Assembly: GCF_014805625.2 (NCBI RefSeq)
Contig: NW_023998422.1
Coordinates: forward strand, 7,293,772-7,357,771
DNA from: Glossina fuscipes
Lineage: Eukaryota; Arthropoda; Insecta; Diptera; Glossinidae
Direction: 5' to 3'
DNA length: 64,000 bases
The position numbers and the translations under genes were made by a program. The notes below the pieces were generated by a model that was given only the letters and a program-made list of their open reading frames with translations, was not told where the DNA came from and ran no database searches. Shown in pieces: positions 36,601 through 50,434 of the stretch; the first letter of the stretch is position 1, and each line of letters starts with the position of its first letter.

Positions 36601-39600
36601 TTCTCCTTTAAGCATCACCGTGCTACGCATATAAAATACATCGCCCCGTGCTCTAAGCAACAAGTATTAGCTAACTTATATAACTTCATACATATCGTAC
36701 CATAAATAATTCAAATATGAAAGCACTCTTTACATATAAAATTCATAACTTCTCCTACAATTTCTCTCAGCTTGTCTTTCTGTTCATCTTTCATTAATCG
36801 TTTTGTTAAAGATTTGCTGCAATCCGTCAAAATGGAGACACGAAAAAATTAAATCTATCCAAAATTCAATCTGAATGTAAGAAGAAAATTCCCTTTAACC
36901 AAAGCTGCCCGCTTTTCATTGCTTTAGATGTCCGTCCTTACCCGTCCCCCACCTTAACCACTATCTGTGTAGTCTTTGCAAATCATCAGCAATGCCTTCA
37001 ATTAGAGGACGCATGGGTGGATGGATATAAAAAAAGTTTTTTTTTAGCGATTTAATTAAATGCCGCGATAAAGCAAAAATGAGAAAAGTTTCGCATTGCT
37101 AATGAAATTTTCTAAAATTTTTTTGAAATCGCAAATTAAGCAAATGTGAAGCATATGCGAAAGGAAGGAAATTAATTCAATACTTAATATTTATACTTGA
37201 TTATAACGCGACACGTATGAATAATAACATTAAAAATTTTCGTTTTTAAAATATTCATTATTGCTTGTAGCGAAGCATATATTCACAGCGGTGCCATAAA
37301 AAATTTCCTCTTACAAAAGTTCAAAATTATAATAAAACCTTGCTAAACGTGCTTCTGTGTGAATAGAAAACAATTTTCAAATAAAGCTAACCATGTGTGC
37401 CGCGGCGCGTTATGAAAATGTAATCGTGCAACATGATAGCTTAGTTTATCACATGTTTTATCGATAATTTCTTGTATATATATATATATATGTAACTTAC
37501 TTGCACACGCATATCAATGCAGACAATGAGAAAAGTAAATTATATACACGCATACAGATTCCTTCTCTCTTTGTTTTTGTTTTTTTGTTTTTTTTTTTAA
37601 ATGTCTATCTTTCTCGCTCTCTCACCCTCTCTCCGGCTTTATCCCTTTGATTTTGTCTCTCTTTCTTTCTTTCTCTCTCTCTCTCTATCTCTCTCTTTCT
37701 CTCTCTCTCTCTCTACTCTACTATATTTATCTATATTGTATTAGTACAGTTTTTCATTCTCGACATTCGTCGTCGGTAATGGGATGAAAAAAACAAAATG
37801 AAACCAAAGTAAACTGTTGTTATTTTGGTTTCATATGCCACGCAGTTAGAAAAACACAATTTCACCATAGTGAACAAAGCACATAAACATTTTTTAAATG
37901 TACGTATATATGCGCATATATCATATATTTTAGCTCACTAACAAAACCACTTGCTGTGTGTGGGCTAACAATGTCAAAAATCTAGTGATATATACTCGCA
38001 AATGGTTTGGTTTTTACTGCTTTTATGAATAGCATGTAAAACGCATATAAAAAAAGAAGCAAAAAAAAAAAAAATAAAAACATGAAAGCGTCGCTCAACA
38101 CTACCGACGGAAAAAAATTAAAGATATCGTTTTTTATTTTTTTTTTTTTTTTTTATTATTAATTTTAAGCATTTCGTTTTTTTTTTTTCCTCTTCTTCTT
38201 CTTGTTCTTTTTTGTAAATATGAAATTTAATGAAATATTGAAAAATGCAAAAATAAAAAAAAAAATAAAAATAAATGGGGGAAATAATGATAACATTTCC
38301 ATTGAAATAAACATTTAACAGGCAAGACAAGAAGAAAATCAATGAAATGAAACGAGAAATATTTTTTATGTTTTCGATAGGCACTGTTGCGTATGAGTGC
38401 CAGCGATAAAGTTAGCATAATAAAAAATCGTTTATATGCTTTCAATATACACATAAATAAATATAATGCTTATCGTACAATGGGAAAAAATTATGTATTA
38501 TTTGGCTTAGTGGTAGTAGAATCTATTGGGAAGAATTGAAGAAATTTTTTTTTTTTATTTACTAAAATTAAATATTTATTAATAAAATGATATAACATAT
38601 ATGGCGGCATGCGCGCAAATAATTACATATTGCTTTTTCACATATATTTTTGGCAGCGGATGAATTCATCGACGTAATTTGAGGTTAGATATGATCGATG
38701 GTGTCATGAGGAGGATAGAAGCTGCTTAGTTGTAGTCGCCCGCCCAAATCCTTCAATCATTGGTCGGAAGGACTTGTAAATGGGAAGAGTAATGCCTAGC
38801 GAGCATGAAATCGTAGTTCAATCTCTGTAACGTTTTGCAATATACAGGCAGTGGTTGTCGTGCTGCAAAATCATTTCATTATATTTATTTCCATACTTTT
38901 TAAATAAATTTAGGGAAATAATGCTCACCCAACTTTGCACTGCAACCTATTTTAGAAAGCTCTCAAAGCTTAATCATAGACTCGATATAGCTGCTGACAT
39001 AGATTGCCTAAAAGGTTTCCTTCCTGAGTATAAAGATCGCAACACTTACCCGCCAAAGTTGAGAAATATTTTCTTCCGAGCGCTGCTAAGTATTCACTAA
39101 AATGGCAGACGTTTTGGATGCGCAGTCCTCCTTTGACGATCTTATGACTCGATGTGAGTAATTAAGTATGGTAGCGTCATTGTGTAATTGCTTCTAGAGG
39201 AATTAAATATGGTGGATCGAAAGTGATACCTTACTTAGGCCTAAAGAAGGAACTTTATGTTCACACTGCGACCTTCTATTTTATATATATGGAGAGGAAT
39301 CATCCGTTGTGGGTTCGCTGAACATACAAGAAGAACAAGAAATTAAAGGTAGGTTTGACATTGCATGGGAAGACCCTGTATCACCGTTTATAACGGTTAA
39401 ATTTTGGGTAGCTGGGTTGAAACGTGACCGTATCGTCTTCACGCGACGCTGAACGTTCGTTATGCCTAAAAAGCGTAATCAAACGCATGGTTAAACACAC
39501 AAAGTTTGCCTGAAATAGCGCTGCATTAATTTTGTAGGGATAGCAGAGGCTATGACCGTGTTAAAGGATGACGTCTGTCGCCTATTTAGGCACAGATAAG

Positions 39601-39813
39601 CTATCCATCCCACTTACGTAGATTCCATCGGAAATGTATTCAAAGCAAATTGCCTACGTTCTCTTAGTGCAGCTCACGCATAATGGTCCAAAATTTTGAA
39701 ACCGATTAATGTTGTAAATGAAGCTTGCATTAAACAGTTGCTTGTGTGGTTTAACGTCGTGTGAAACGCACCTTCCGATGCCTGCTGACATTTGGTTTAT
39801 TCGTTAGACAATT
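36601..39813. other. Non-coding stretch dominated by low complexity
   Basis: This contains T- and A-runs (38059-38075, 38132-38155, 38177-38188, 38254-38273), a TC/TTTC pyrimidine tract at about 37655-37714 and AT-rich unique sequence. No gene recognised. The 81-codon frame at 38855-39100 is unassigned. Confidence 0.45.
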
Positions 39814-39930
39814 GAGTTAGACAATCTCTATAGACTAGGGGCTTGAACTACAGCGGGGGTATCAAATTTATTTAGTGCGTATGGCCAGTAAACCCCCTCT
39901 GGGGATACTTGAGACCCATTATTATCTCTT
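39814..39930 (-). repeat. Diverged copy of the 19-kb/63.8-kb repeat family
   Basis: In + orientation GAGTTAGACAATCTCTATAG, ACTAGGGGC, GTGCGTATGGCCAGTAAACC and CCTCTGGGGATACTTGAGAC parallel the copy at 63797-64000 (GAGTTAGACAATCCCCACAG, AGTAGGGGC, GCGTATGGAACAATAAACCC). It is the same orientation as the right-edge copy and opposite to the 19-kb copy. Divergence is clearly greater than between those two. Confidence 0.6.
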
Positions 39931-42593
39931 AACATTCGCTTACCTAGCAGTCATCAATCACTACCCAACCACAAGATTGACCTAAGATTTCCTCTACTAT
40001 AGATTGGTAGGAAGCGGGAGCCTGACTCCCGGGGAGCTAAGAGTTAGTCTAGATAGCGTTTAGCATTATTTTTCGCGACTGCAGTCACGCTTTACTTTGA
40101 ATCTACTATGCGATCCCGGTTAGCCAAATCCAGACTATCCTTTCTCAAGATATATTTGCGTCGGTGGACTGCTCCATGTGCTTAACTATTATTACATCAA
40201 TGTAGTTTGTACAACCGAACGGCTCTGCAGCAGCTGGCATGCATTTCCTCCATGAGAAAAGAAGTGGTCAAAACAAAGCTTTTTCCAGTGTATGCCTAAG
40301 GTGTGTATGAGAAAAACTTATCACTAACTTACAGATAATCAAAAGCCTCAAACTGTTCTTCGCCGTTCGAAACACGTTACCACGTAGATCACCACGAGCA
40401 GGTGAGAGTTTCTGCACATCTATGGTTCCCTGAGTATAGTTTATCACCTCACTTGCACAATACAATGGACTGCAAAGGGAGAGCTAGTTGCAACAAGCAA
40501 AATTGTTGTTGTCCTCGACTGGAAAAGTGATATCGACCGTTTTCTCAGAAAGCCATGAGATCATTTTAATCGACTTTCTTCAAAAAGGAAAACCATTACA
40601 GGAGCACATTATCAATCATTACTTGGCAAACAGAAGGTAGAAATCAGAAAGAGTACAAACACATGTGCAAAAGGAAAAGATTATTTCACAATGGCCTCAA
40701 TTCGGCTCACATATCAGCAATTGCCATAGCGGAAATTTACGGATAAGCTAACAGTAAATTAGAAACTTCAGCTCCAAGTACTATTTGGGCAGGTTAAAGG
40801 CATAAGATAAGCCTGTAAACTATGGGGAAAAGTATTTTAAGAAACAATATCGTTTTTCCATCTCAAACCGGAAATTACTGAGACATCCTTGGCGTATAAT
40901 ACCTGATATTGGAAATACGCGACCGAAATGCTTTATATATCTAATCAGCAAAGGATTAAAATTGATCGGGGTTTGTTCACGATATTTCGTCATCCCGCAT
41001 TCTTGGATAAGTTTTTTCTCTTAAACGTTGAGCGAGTCAACAACCATAGAACTAATAGTTTTTCTTTGGTAAATTATATAAGCGTTCTGCCGTAAATAAG
41101 GTGACAAAGCTGATCGAGACATCAGAAGCAAAATATATTTGTATGTCTACTTCAAACCATATTCGAAGTTCGCTCAACAACCGATACCCAGTGTGACTAA
41201 GAAGTTCTTTGTGTGGAGCTGGAGGTTAATTTTGATATATTTTCTGTTATTAAATTTTCACATTTTTTAATAACATATTTTTTGGGATCAGATAAGAAAA
41301 ACCTTCGGACAATCACATGACAAATTTCATAATATGCGGTAATCGCTATGGAAAGAGTGAATATCTTTGGAGTAGTGAAAATTATTTTGTGTGTAAAGAA
41401 AAACCCGGAAAGCCAGTAAAGAAGGATTCTGCAAGCACTGCGGATACTTTGCGACGTGAGATAAAATGGCTAACTCTTGAATGCTCATACCCATGCTGGG
41501 TCATGCAAGCGCAACCGATGAGCACCTTTCAGGACAATTATGGAAAAAATTCCTTTGACATTGGAGAATAGAACTTCCCTTGCACGAACTGTGCAAGTTC
41601 GCCAAAACGAACAAGAACACAAATGCCGACGAAAAAGAGATCAGTGCCGGTAACTGGAACAATCATAAGCGAATATTATTCAGACTTATTTGATGGCAGA
41701 AACATTTTCAAATGAAGAAGAAAAGTGTGCTCCTTGAATATATTGATGAAATATTGCACTGATTACTCCCATAACGCAATCCACTTTGAAAGCTCGGGAG
41801 ATGATCGTATGAACATGCTTTTGCTACGAAAAAAGAACTCGCTTTGGAGACATATAACTATTTGAAGCTTCGACATTTAAAAAGCATAAAAAAACCAATG
41901 GACATAGATAGGAAATACAAGTAGGTTATGCTTAAAAATAACATCTAATTTTGCCAAAAAAGTTGTTTTTTCTCATTATCACTTACTTCACTTCCAGTTA
42001 ATATCCGTATGATCGCAGTATATAGCATATATATGCGATCGATTTAATTGTGTCCCTATGTCCGTTATGCTCTTGAAATCGCTATTGATTCGCCCTCATC
42101 ACAATGAAAACGAGAACAGGAAACTTTTAGTCGCTAAAAAAGTAAAACAGTCTTACAAGCTGTCGTCTTATAAGCTATCGATAGTGGTTTTTGTTTATGG
42201 GGTGACTTTATCCTCGCTTTTCTTTGCGATCGGACTATATTTCAAGAGGAATGTGGGATAAATATAGTTGCTGACTCGAAAAGCTTCCTTACGCTCAGTA
42301 GTTGGTTTAAAAAAGAAAAAAACATTCGTTTTCCACCCTAATTGTACTCATCTCAGTTACTTAGCTTTACTAGACGAATTCGGTTATGAGTAAATGCCCT
42401 AAATAGATTGACGATAATTGAGATAATTACCATATAATATATGTGAATTTTTCTTTCCCAATTTTTTAGTCCTCAATACGAACAAGTATCGTGAACGAAT
42501 CTGTTCTACCCATCACTGTTATCCTAAAACAGATGAAAAAAACAAAAACAACAAAAAGCTTAAGCTATATGATAAATAATTATAATGGTTAGT
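39931..42593. other. Non-coding stretch, no gene recognised
   Basis: Unique-looking sequence of somewhat more balanced composition than average. The longest frames (41317-41571 and 42058-42261, both +) have no domain I recognise and no convincing splice boundaries. Confidence 0.4.
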
Positions 42594-42684
42594 ATTTTAT
42601 TATTATTATTATTACTATTATAATTTTAGACTAATTAAATAAATTCTTAGACATTGAGCATTAGCAACACAGGCTATCGGCTTT
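42594..42684 (-). repeat. SINE 3' fragment, variant subfamily
   Basis: A TTA/ATT tail followed in reverse orientation by the same variant body as 1644-1736 (GCCGATAGCCTGTGTTGCTA, ATGCTCAATGTCTAAGAATT). Only the 3' part is present; no tRNA-like head is visible. Confidence 0.6.
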
Positions 42685-43589
42685 AATTTATAAAAGTACA
42701 TTAGATAGCCCGACCTAGTAGTTTTAATAAGATAATATATTGTATTGGTATTCTGTTCTGTAGCTGGATTCTAGAATGTCCTTGGGATTAGTCGCTCCAA
42801 ATGTAATACTTCTAGCCAAGGAAAAGTTAAGGCAGTCACAGAAAAGGTGGCTTAGAGTGAGATTGAGGTTGATATTTTAGCAAATTCTCAATCAAAGGCG
42901 AAGTAATGTGAACCGTCGGACTATAGCGTTTTGAGTTGTTTTCAAAAATTTAAAAATAGATAGGAAATTTTTCAATCTCGACAATAGTTGAAAAAGCTTG
43001 AAATATTGTCGATTCATTTTATTTATATCACGGAGTGGCACTGCTCGACAGTGTCTCGCCCACTTTCATGAGATGCCATGGCTGTTTGGACACAGAAATG
43101 CTTCATAATTTAGGACTTCGTCGGAGTCAGATTTTACGAAGCAACAGAAAGTTTGAATAGGGACTACAAGACCGGGTAACCCTCAATCGAGAATACTATC
43201 GTTTTGGATCGCTTGGTTAGTTAGTGAGAAAATTATATTTGGTCGTGACCGTATCCTTTATACCCATTAGCATCATTCTAAAAAGGACAAAAAAAAGTAA
43301 AAGAACTAACTTCTCTTCTACTACATGCAGTAGGCGCGGCTGCCGTTTTCTATTTGAAAGCGAAACGACTTCTCGTATAGGTGTGTAGACCTTCTACGCG
43401 TGTCCTTTAAAAAGTTTAAGTTACTTCCAAATACTTTTGCAAATTTGTACGCGATATTTTCATTTTCGCTAACAGATACTACAGCAAACGGACAGACGGA
43501 CACGTCTAGTTGCTTTCTACTTTACTTTAGGGGTTTTTTAAAGCTTATTTCTATACCTTACAATAAAGTTTTGATACATCACAATATTG
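42685..43589. other. Non-coding stretch
   Basis: No gene recognised. Words such as ACGGACAGACGGACAC at about 43489 suggest another degraded piece of the dispersed cagacggac repeat just upstream of the clearer copy. Confidence 0.4.
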
Positions 43590-43870
43590 GGTAGGCATGG
43601 TCAATTTTTTCCATTTTCGTACAGGTGCTATAGCATCGGCCATAGAGTATACATTCGAATTTTTGTAGTTTTTTATGGAGTAGTCTTTGCCAAATTTTAA
43701 ATCGTTAACAGATAGGAATATGTTTACAACAGACATGACACAGACGGACAGACGGACATTTTTAAATCGATTAAAAAATTTGATGCTAATCAATAAAATA
43801 TATATGTAGAGTGTGGGGTCTCTGAAGCTTCCTACTGGGCGCTGCAAACGTTTGGTGGGCATAAAAAATA
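43590..43870 (+). repeat. Copy of dispersed cagacggac-type repeat
   Basis: CAGACGGACAGACGGACATT, TAAATCGATTAAAAAATTTG, ATGCTAATCAATAAAATATA, GTGGGGTCTCTGAAGCTTCC and TACTGGGCGCTGCAAACGTT occur in the family order. Confidence 0.6.
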
Positions 43871-45621
43871 TTTACCTTAAAAGCGCTTCTGCTTAGACGA
43901 CTTTAGTCATTTGTTTTTTTTGCTTTATGACTTGAAACTCGGCAAAGGTTAATATTAAGGATGTAACTTAGGGATATAACCGATTATTAATTTCTTTTAT
44001 TGCTTTATAAATTTTACCCCAGTAACCTTTCAATAATACATTTAGTACCATAGCTGCCTAGTTATGTGTATGTGTTCGAGAATAATTAAACTTTTTGATT
44101 ATTTATAAATTAATGTGAATTAAAAATATAACCTTCCGAAGCACTTACACATTCATACACTTAAATATGCAAATTTCCATAGGAATTACTCGTTAACAAT
44201 CAACAAACTGTTTAAGTTATTGTGTCATGTTGAGGTGCGATGAAATCAAATTTCACCTAAACTACCATTTTCTGTATTTCTATTGCCAAACAATGGGAAT
44301 GTAGGTAGGTGCATGGACATATATATCTATAAGTCTATATATATATATAAAATAACAAGATTTCATTTACTTATATATATATAAGCGGGTGTAACGACTT
44401 GTTAGTATGTATGTGGGTGTGTATTTGCTTACATAGCTATATATATATATTCGTTTGATGGCAATATTGTCCGAAATAAAATTAAAAAAAAAAGAAAAAA
44501 AGAAACTCAACAAATAATTGGAAGCAGCAAAAAGGAAATTGTCAAGGCGACACTCTCTATACAGCAAATATACTCTACATATATATATATATATATATGT
44601 ATATACTAAGGTATATTTATACAGTTACTAGTATATATGTAATGTTTTCATTAAAATCATAGATTTATTAAACCGTCCATTAGCAGAGTAACAGAATGAT
44701 GTGCGCTTAAACTGCAAAGGAGAAAATGAAAACAGCAAGGAGAGAGAGAAAGAGAGAGAGAAAGAAATTTCCATTTGATACCTTCTGCTTTTGGATATGC
44801 GCTTTAAGATACGCTTAAGGGGTATTTACGGCTTGCCTTTGAAACGGTTAACGGTTATACTGAATGAAGGCTTTCTCCGCCGGTTGAACAGAACCGTTTT
44901 CCTGCTGTGCCACTTTGCATGGCCATTCACATATTCTATGCTTGTTAGAAAAACCTTAACAATATATATTGCTACTACCTCTATTACGTTAATGACATAC
45001 TCAACGAAAACACGAAAATACGCGTTTGTACGCTCGTTCAAGCGAAATTCTATGGCTGTTATTCACATAGCGCTACCGCGTTATCATCTTTTATTTCTTT
45101 TATTTCCACTTCATGTGACAGTTGCTTTGAATTTCCTGAAGAGCCAACGATACTTACAGTAATAAAGCGTTTTCTTTTTGCCAGTAACTAAAGTATCCCA
45201 AAAAACAAAGGAAAACTCTCTCTTTCTCTCTCTCCCTCTCTCTCTCCCTCCCTCTATCACTCTTTTACTTTAAGCATTTGCATTTATTTTATTATGTTTT
45301 ATAATAGAAAAATAAAAATTTTTTTGCAGAGACCACTCAACCCCTAATTTTAAGGGTTGCTTTGGCAAAATGAAAAGCATTTTTTGGATTCTTGGCAAAA
45401 ACACCAGCAATGCAGCATTTCCACGCAATACGTTTTCTCTGTCTATTCGTTCGTTACGACGGTTATTCCAGCGAAATTTTAGTTTTTCTTCTTTCCATCT
45501 TTCTGTATAGATTTCTATACAATTGTTTATGTATATAGAATTTGTGCATAACCGCATTTCCATCGCCATCATCATTGAATATTTTGGATTGAAATTTTTC
45601 TCTCTTCTAATGTGTTTTCTG

Positions 45622-45657
<36 letters not shown>

Positions 45658-45704
45658 CGTCTGACGAAAATCTTTTACTTGTTGCTCTTTACGAAATTTG
45701 TATA

Positions 45705-45741
<37 letters not shown>

Positions 45742-46320
45742 GTTTATAAGAACACACACGCACACTCACACCTATATGATTTTACACGCATTCATAAGTA
45801 CTCATGCATACACATACGTTTTTTTCTAGTGTAAACTGAAGACCTGGTTTTTTCGCTTTTCTTTTTTCGTTTTTTTCCTTTTCTTTTTTTTTTTGCTGTT
45901 TTTACATTTTATTGTTTTCTGTTAGCAATAAAACAAAAGAAAGGTTAAAGTGGGTACAGGCGCATGCATATATATATACATACATATGTGTCCGCTTATT
46001 GTTGCCTTTTAATCTGTGCATGTATGCCTGCGTGTGTGTGTGTGTGTGTTGTGTAAGCTTATTAAGTTTTGTATACATGCTTTTGTGTAAGCGCTTTTTT
46101 CTTTTTTTTTTTTTGCTTTATAATTTATGAAAAACGGAAAAAGTCATAAAGTACTGAACAATAAATTCAATTTTTTATGATTTGTGTTGGACCAATTTAT
46201 CTTTAGAAATTTTTAATGGATAAGAAGAATTGATGATGAAATGTCATATGAAATATACGTATAATGTGGTGGTAATAAAATAATTCGAACAATTTCAATT
46301 GTTCTTATATATACGCTATT
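43871..46320. other. Non-coding stretch with many simple repeats
   Basis: TA arrays (44337-44349, 44579-44598, 45701-45741), TC arrays (45216-45256, 45624-45653), a GA/GAAA tract at 44740-44766, and T-runs near 45844-45895 and 46097-46114. The longest open frame of the window (44791-45162, +, about 123 codons from TTG) lies here but has no recognised domain or splice context. Confidence 0.45.
45701..45741. repeat. TA microsatellite, interrupted
   Basis: Two TA arrays separated by a single CA interruption. Confidence 0.95.
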
Positions 46321-46562
46321 TTAAAAGTTACGAAACCATTGCCTATTTTTAAGCGCATATCATAAACTATATATTAAATAATATTAGTATTGTGCATATT
46401 CAAGCAGTGATCGCCAATTGATGGCCCCGACTGATCCATGTGCTAAAATCGAGTACGCAATGTTAAAAGTTATGAAACCGTTGCCTATTTTTAAGCGCAC
46501 ATCATAAACTTAGTATTAAATAATATTAGTATTGTGTATAATCAAGCAATGATCGCCAATTG
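46321..46562. repeat. Tandem duplication, 142-bp period
   Basis: Copy 1 (46321-46420) and copy 2 (46463-46562) are each 100 bp and highly similar, beginning TTAAAAGTTACGAAACCATT and TTAAAAGTTATGAAACCGTT. Both end in ATCGCCAATTG. Right after copy 1, CAGTGATCGCCAATTGATGG and CCCC resemble a hAT-type terminus, and the equivalent in copy 2 is altered. Confidence 0.75.
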
Positions 46563-49500
46563 CGATACCTTTTGACATAGTTGGGCGTATCCCGGCATAT
46601 AGATTATTTATTGGACCATTTTCAAGATTATATTGCCACTCGATCAATGCCACTTATTGATGTAAGGAAAGTTCTTTGGTAATGATTTTCAATTTTGAAT
46701 GATTTTCTATGAGAAAAGAAGGTTAAGCAAACTATGCCTACCTCCGCCTTGTACAACAGTGGTCCAAGTAATGCTCACTATTAAGATTAATTTTTGCATG
46801 AAAGTTGGAATTTATGTTCAGACCGCGTGAAGAGCAATTATGCGATCTGCACTTTTGTGATATGACTGATATGAAGATAAGAGTTTTGTCTGATTTGGTT
46901 TGGCAAGAACCTAGCAAGATTGGTAAATGAGGTGGCCCCCAAGTAGAGAAGCTGCAAATTAGCAAACCCTAGTGCTGGATGCAACTTTTTCTGTAACGCA
47001 TGAAACTGAAGACAGAAAAGCGTTGTATTTTTCTGAAAGGCTAGCAACATAAGATCGGCCTAGGCTTTCCAATTCACTTTGTCGTCGAAAGCTAGCTTGT
47101 TCGATAGTGACTGGGCGCACCGTAGGCGTTTACAAGTTTGAAAAAGAATACACTTATCGTTATTATCCTTATCCAGGAAGAGGAGGAACAGACTAAGTTT
47201 ATCCAAATAATCGCATGAGTGCGATATTATGGCCAAGGACGGTCGTTACTTAAACTCACCTTTGGTCTCCATTCAGCTACATTTTTATCTTGAAATCCCT
47301 GGACATACGACGGTTGGAAGATTCTGAAGTATTCTGAAGGTAGACAGGTTCAAATTCCCATTAAGATGTGAGGGCATCTAGTAGGGTGTATCAGCATTCT
47401 ATGCAAAGGATATAGTCGATTATGCTTCGCTTATTTCGAATGCTTCGGGTACAGTGAAGTTAAGTCTACGCAAATCTAAGTCCGAGTTCATTTACATTGA
47501 TCTAAGGATCACTTTTATAACTGCATTCAATTTACACAGATTTTCATGTTGTTGTTGCTATTCACATGAAGAAGATCTCAAACGTATATACATATATGAA
47601 GAATTAATCCGTTATTGATAAAATTTTATATCTATCTAAATAAAAAAAAAAAGCCGTTACGATTATATGAAATTATAGTCCGACCTGTTCCACCTTTTTT
47701 CTTATTGATTCTTAATTTCAGGGTAAATTGGAATTATAAGCTATCTCTGTCTATTGGCGATCTCCGCTTGAAGCTAACAAAAATTTCTGGGGATTTCAAG
47801 TTTTGTATGCAAGAATGTCGAAAAATCGTATATCGAAGCTATTAACCGGTATTGGAAAGTATTCCAAATTGTGTAGTTCCCGCTTTTCAACTTTCTTATA
47901 CAATGTAAGTTGCATTCACTATCCTCAATCTGAAGTGGAATAGAGTGTAGGTGCACTCGATATTGTTTATGGAGGACCAAGTAAAGTGCAAAAAATTTCC
48001 GGAAAGCATGAATTTGGAAGTTGGCTTAGCTGAGTATGCATGGCCTGCTAACTAGTACTAGGATACTCTCAGACGTAAACCGAGGTAGTAGTAAACTGCT
48101 AAACTATTGAACGGTGTCAGATATGACAAGCAACGTGATAAATGAAGTCATTTGACCATGAGATTGTGAAGTGAGGAGGAGAAGGACTTTTTATCTTAAC
48201 TTACGTTATAGCAAATTGTAAGCGTCCGTTAGCTTGTCTCGCCTACTTTGTCGATGACTTCTGTTGGCTACCTTGTAATAGAACTCTTTTGGGTTTGGGA
48301 GATATTTCAAAGTCTAGCTCTTGTACGCGTATTACATGCGAGTATTTTCAAACAAGGTCATTTGAATCCTTGAAGAGTAGAAGCATATAAAGAAAATTAT
48401 GGTTACACGGCTTAACAAGCCTCCTCAACAGAGAGTCGGGCTGATGAGCGGCATGCGTGAAAATGCTTTGCATCGGCTTTCTGATTAAATTTGTTCGTAA
48501 AAAACCCCCGGACGGACAAAATTATTGAAAAGCATTCAGTTCCTGTTGTTCCTGGTTTAAGATTAATTATTTATTTTTGGACGGACATCGTTTGTAGGAT
48601 TGTATGAAGAGACTCAATTTTCTCTCTAATTTTTTGTCTAAGCTTGCGTTTAAAACTCACCGTGAATAGCTAAATAGACGTACACTTCTAATCTCGAACC
48701 CCGTGTATCTGCTTTTAAAGTTTAATACTTGAGTTTTTAGAACAATCTACGCGCATATATATATATATATATAGATGTATATTTTTAGTTAATTTTATGT
48801 ATTTTTTTTATTTATTTTTTCTTTTTTTTGCGTTACGTACTTCTGACCATTTGCATTTTCTGCACAATTTTCTACAATTGTCATAATGCGACACACGCAA
48901 AACAGTGCGTTCCAGAAATAACGCAGTGTCGTATAACAGCAACAACAACAACAACGTACAAGCAAATATTAATACAATAACTTCTCGATCCCTTAAGTAA
49001 ACTTGGAAAGTATTTTGGCATGCATGGCTGTATGCACGCATGCATGTAAAAACTTAAATTATTCAAATTTTCTTTATTAAAAAAATCGAGAGAATGGGGA
49101 GCTTGTGCTTCACAAGCAAAATTCTTTATTTCTTCTAAAAGGTTACGATTAAGTAAAGTTGTGGTTTAAATGAAAAAATCAAAATATTTACAAAAAAAAA
49201 AAAAGAAAAAGAAAGTTGTTTACGATTGCGATATATAATCATGTATGTATGGCCATGCGTAAGCGTAACGATAAATGTGTGTTATATATAGCGTTATTGA
49301 GCATGTGTTTATTTGATAAAATTAAGTACTTGATTATCTCGTCCCTTTTGTCCCTCGCGTTCGCACTCGTACTTGCTCTCGTTCTCGCTCTCTGACTTTC
49401 TAGTTAGATGGCGCATTGCGAAATTTATTCTACAACACACCCTCAGCTTATTTCCTTAGAGCTTTTTTAAGTTACTTTAACAACATAACAGCTGAGGCTT

Positions 49501-49574
49501 TCTTATTTTACTAACCAAACCGTACCTTTTTTTTATTATTATTTTTTTTTTAAAGCTTAAGTGAATAGTAAACA

Positions 49575-49577
<3 letters not shown>

Positions 49578-49611
<34 letters not shown>
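49578..49611. repeat. TA microsatellite
   Basis: Pure TA array. Confidence 0.95.
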
Positions 49612-49614
<3 letters not shown>

Positions 49615-49849
49615 TATACACGTGTACATAAATTTATTTAGTGGCAGTTAAGACTGTCGTCAGTTAGCTATCAATAGTTTATTGTAGATGAACATGAATA
49701 AGTCGTATGGATGTTTATCTGTGTGTTTATGTATTTATAAAACTTTTATTTAGCCAACATTTTTATTGTTGTTGGTTCGTCGAGTAAAAAATGGCGCATT
49801 GCTGTTGTCAGTTGTCGGCTAGTTCTTTTGGCTTACAATATCTCTTGAG

Positions 49850-49851
<2 letters not shown>

Positions 49852-49880
<29 letters not shown>
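49852..49880. repeat. AC microsatellite
   Basis: Pure AC array extending into ATACACAC units. The overlapping TH-repeat open frame is an artefact. Confidence 0.95.
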
Positions 49881-49886
<6 letters not shown>

Positions 49887-50396
49887 ACATACACACATAC
49901 ATCCGTACAAACACATTCATATACATATATAGATATACATTCACTCCTTCATTCATGCATTCATTCAATTATTTATTCGCTTTATTTAGCTTCTTTTTTC
50001 TTTTTTTCTTTTTTTCTTTTCATCTAAATTCCATTTATTTATTTGCTGCGCTAAAAAACAATAAAAGAAATTTTAAATAACAGAACATAACCAAGCATTT
50101 GGTATGAGTGTAAAGAATGCGTATGTAGAACATTGATTGCTTACAACAATAATAACAAGTAAACAAACACTAGCTCTGCTACCATCATCAAAAGCTCAAC
50201 AAAGCAAAGCAACATGAGCATGACTGGGTGTGTAGTTAAACGCTGGGTAGTCTCTGTCTCTGTCACTGCAGCGGTATACATTGTATATACATGTTGATGT
50301 GATGTTTGTGTGCGAGAATGCGATGGTGGACTACTGAAATGCGACATGTTGCGACAAATTTTTCTACAGTCCATTGATTATGTGTAAATGTTCTTT

Positions 50397-50434
50397 ATTT
50401 GTTTGTTTGTTTGTTTGTTTGTTTATTTGTTTGT
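50397..50434. repeat. TTTG tetranucleotide repeat
   Basis: An array of TTTG units with one TTTA interruption. It accounts for the NKQT/FVCL-type translations seen on the two strands. Confidence 0.9.

Noticed and set aside
49340..49420. Polycomb response element based on CTCTCG/CTCTCT words and ATGGCGCATTGC at 49408, repeated at 49791
   Set aside because: The motifs are short and the region is rich in simple repeats; no cluster convincing enough to annotate.
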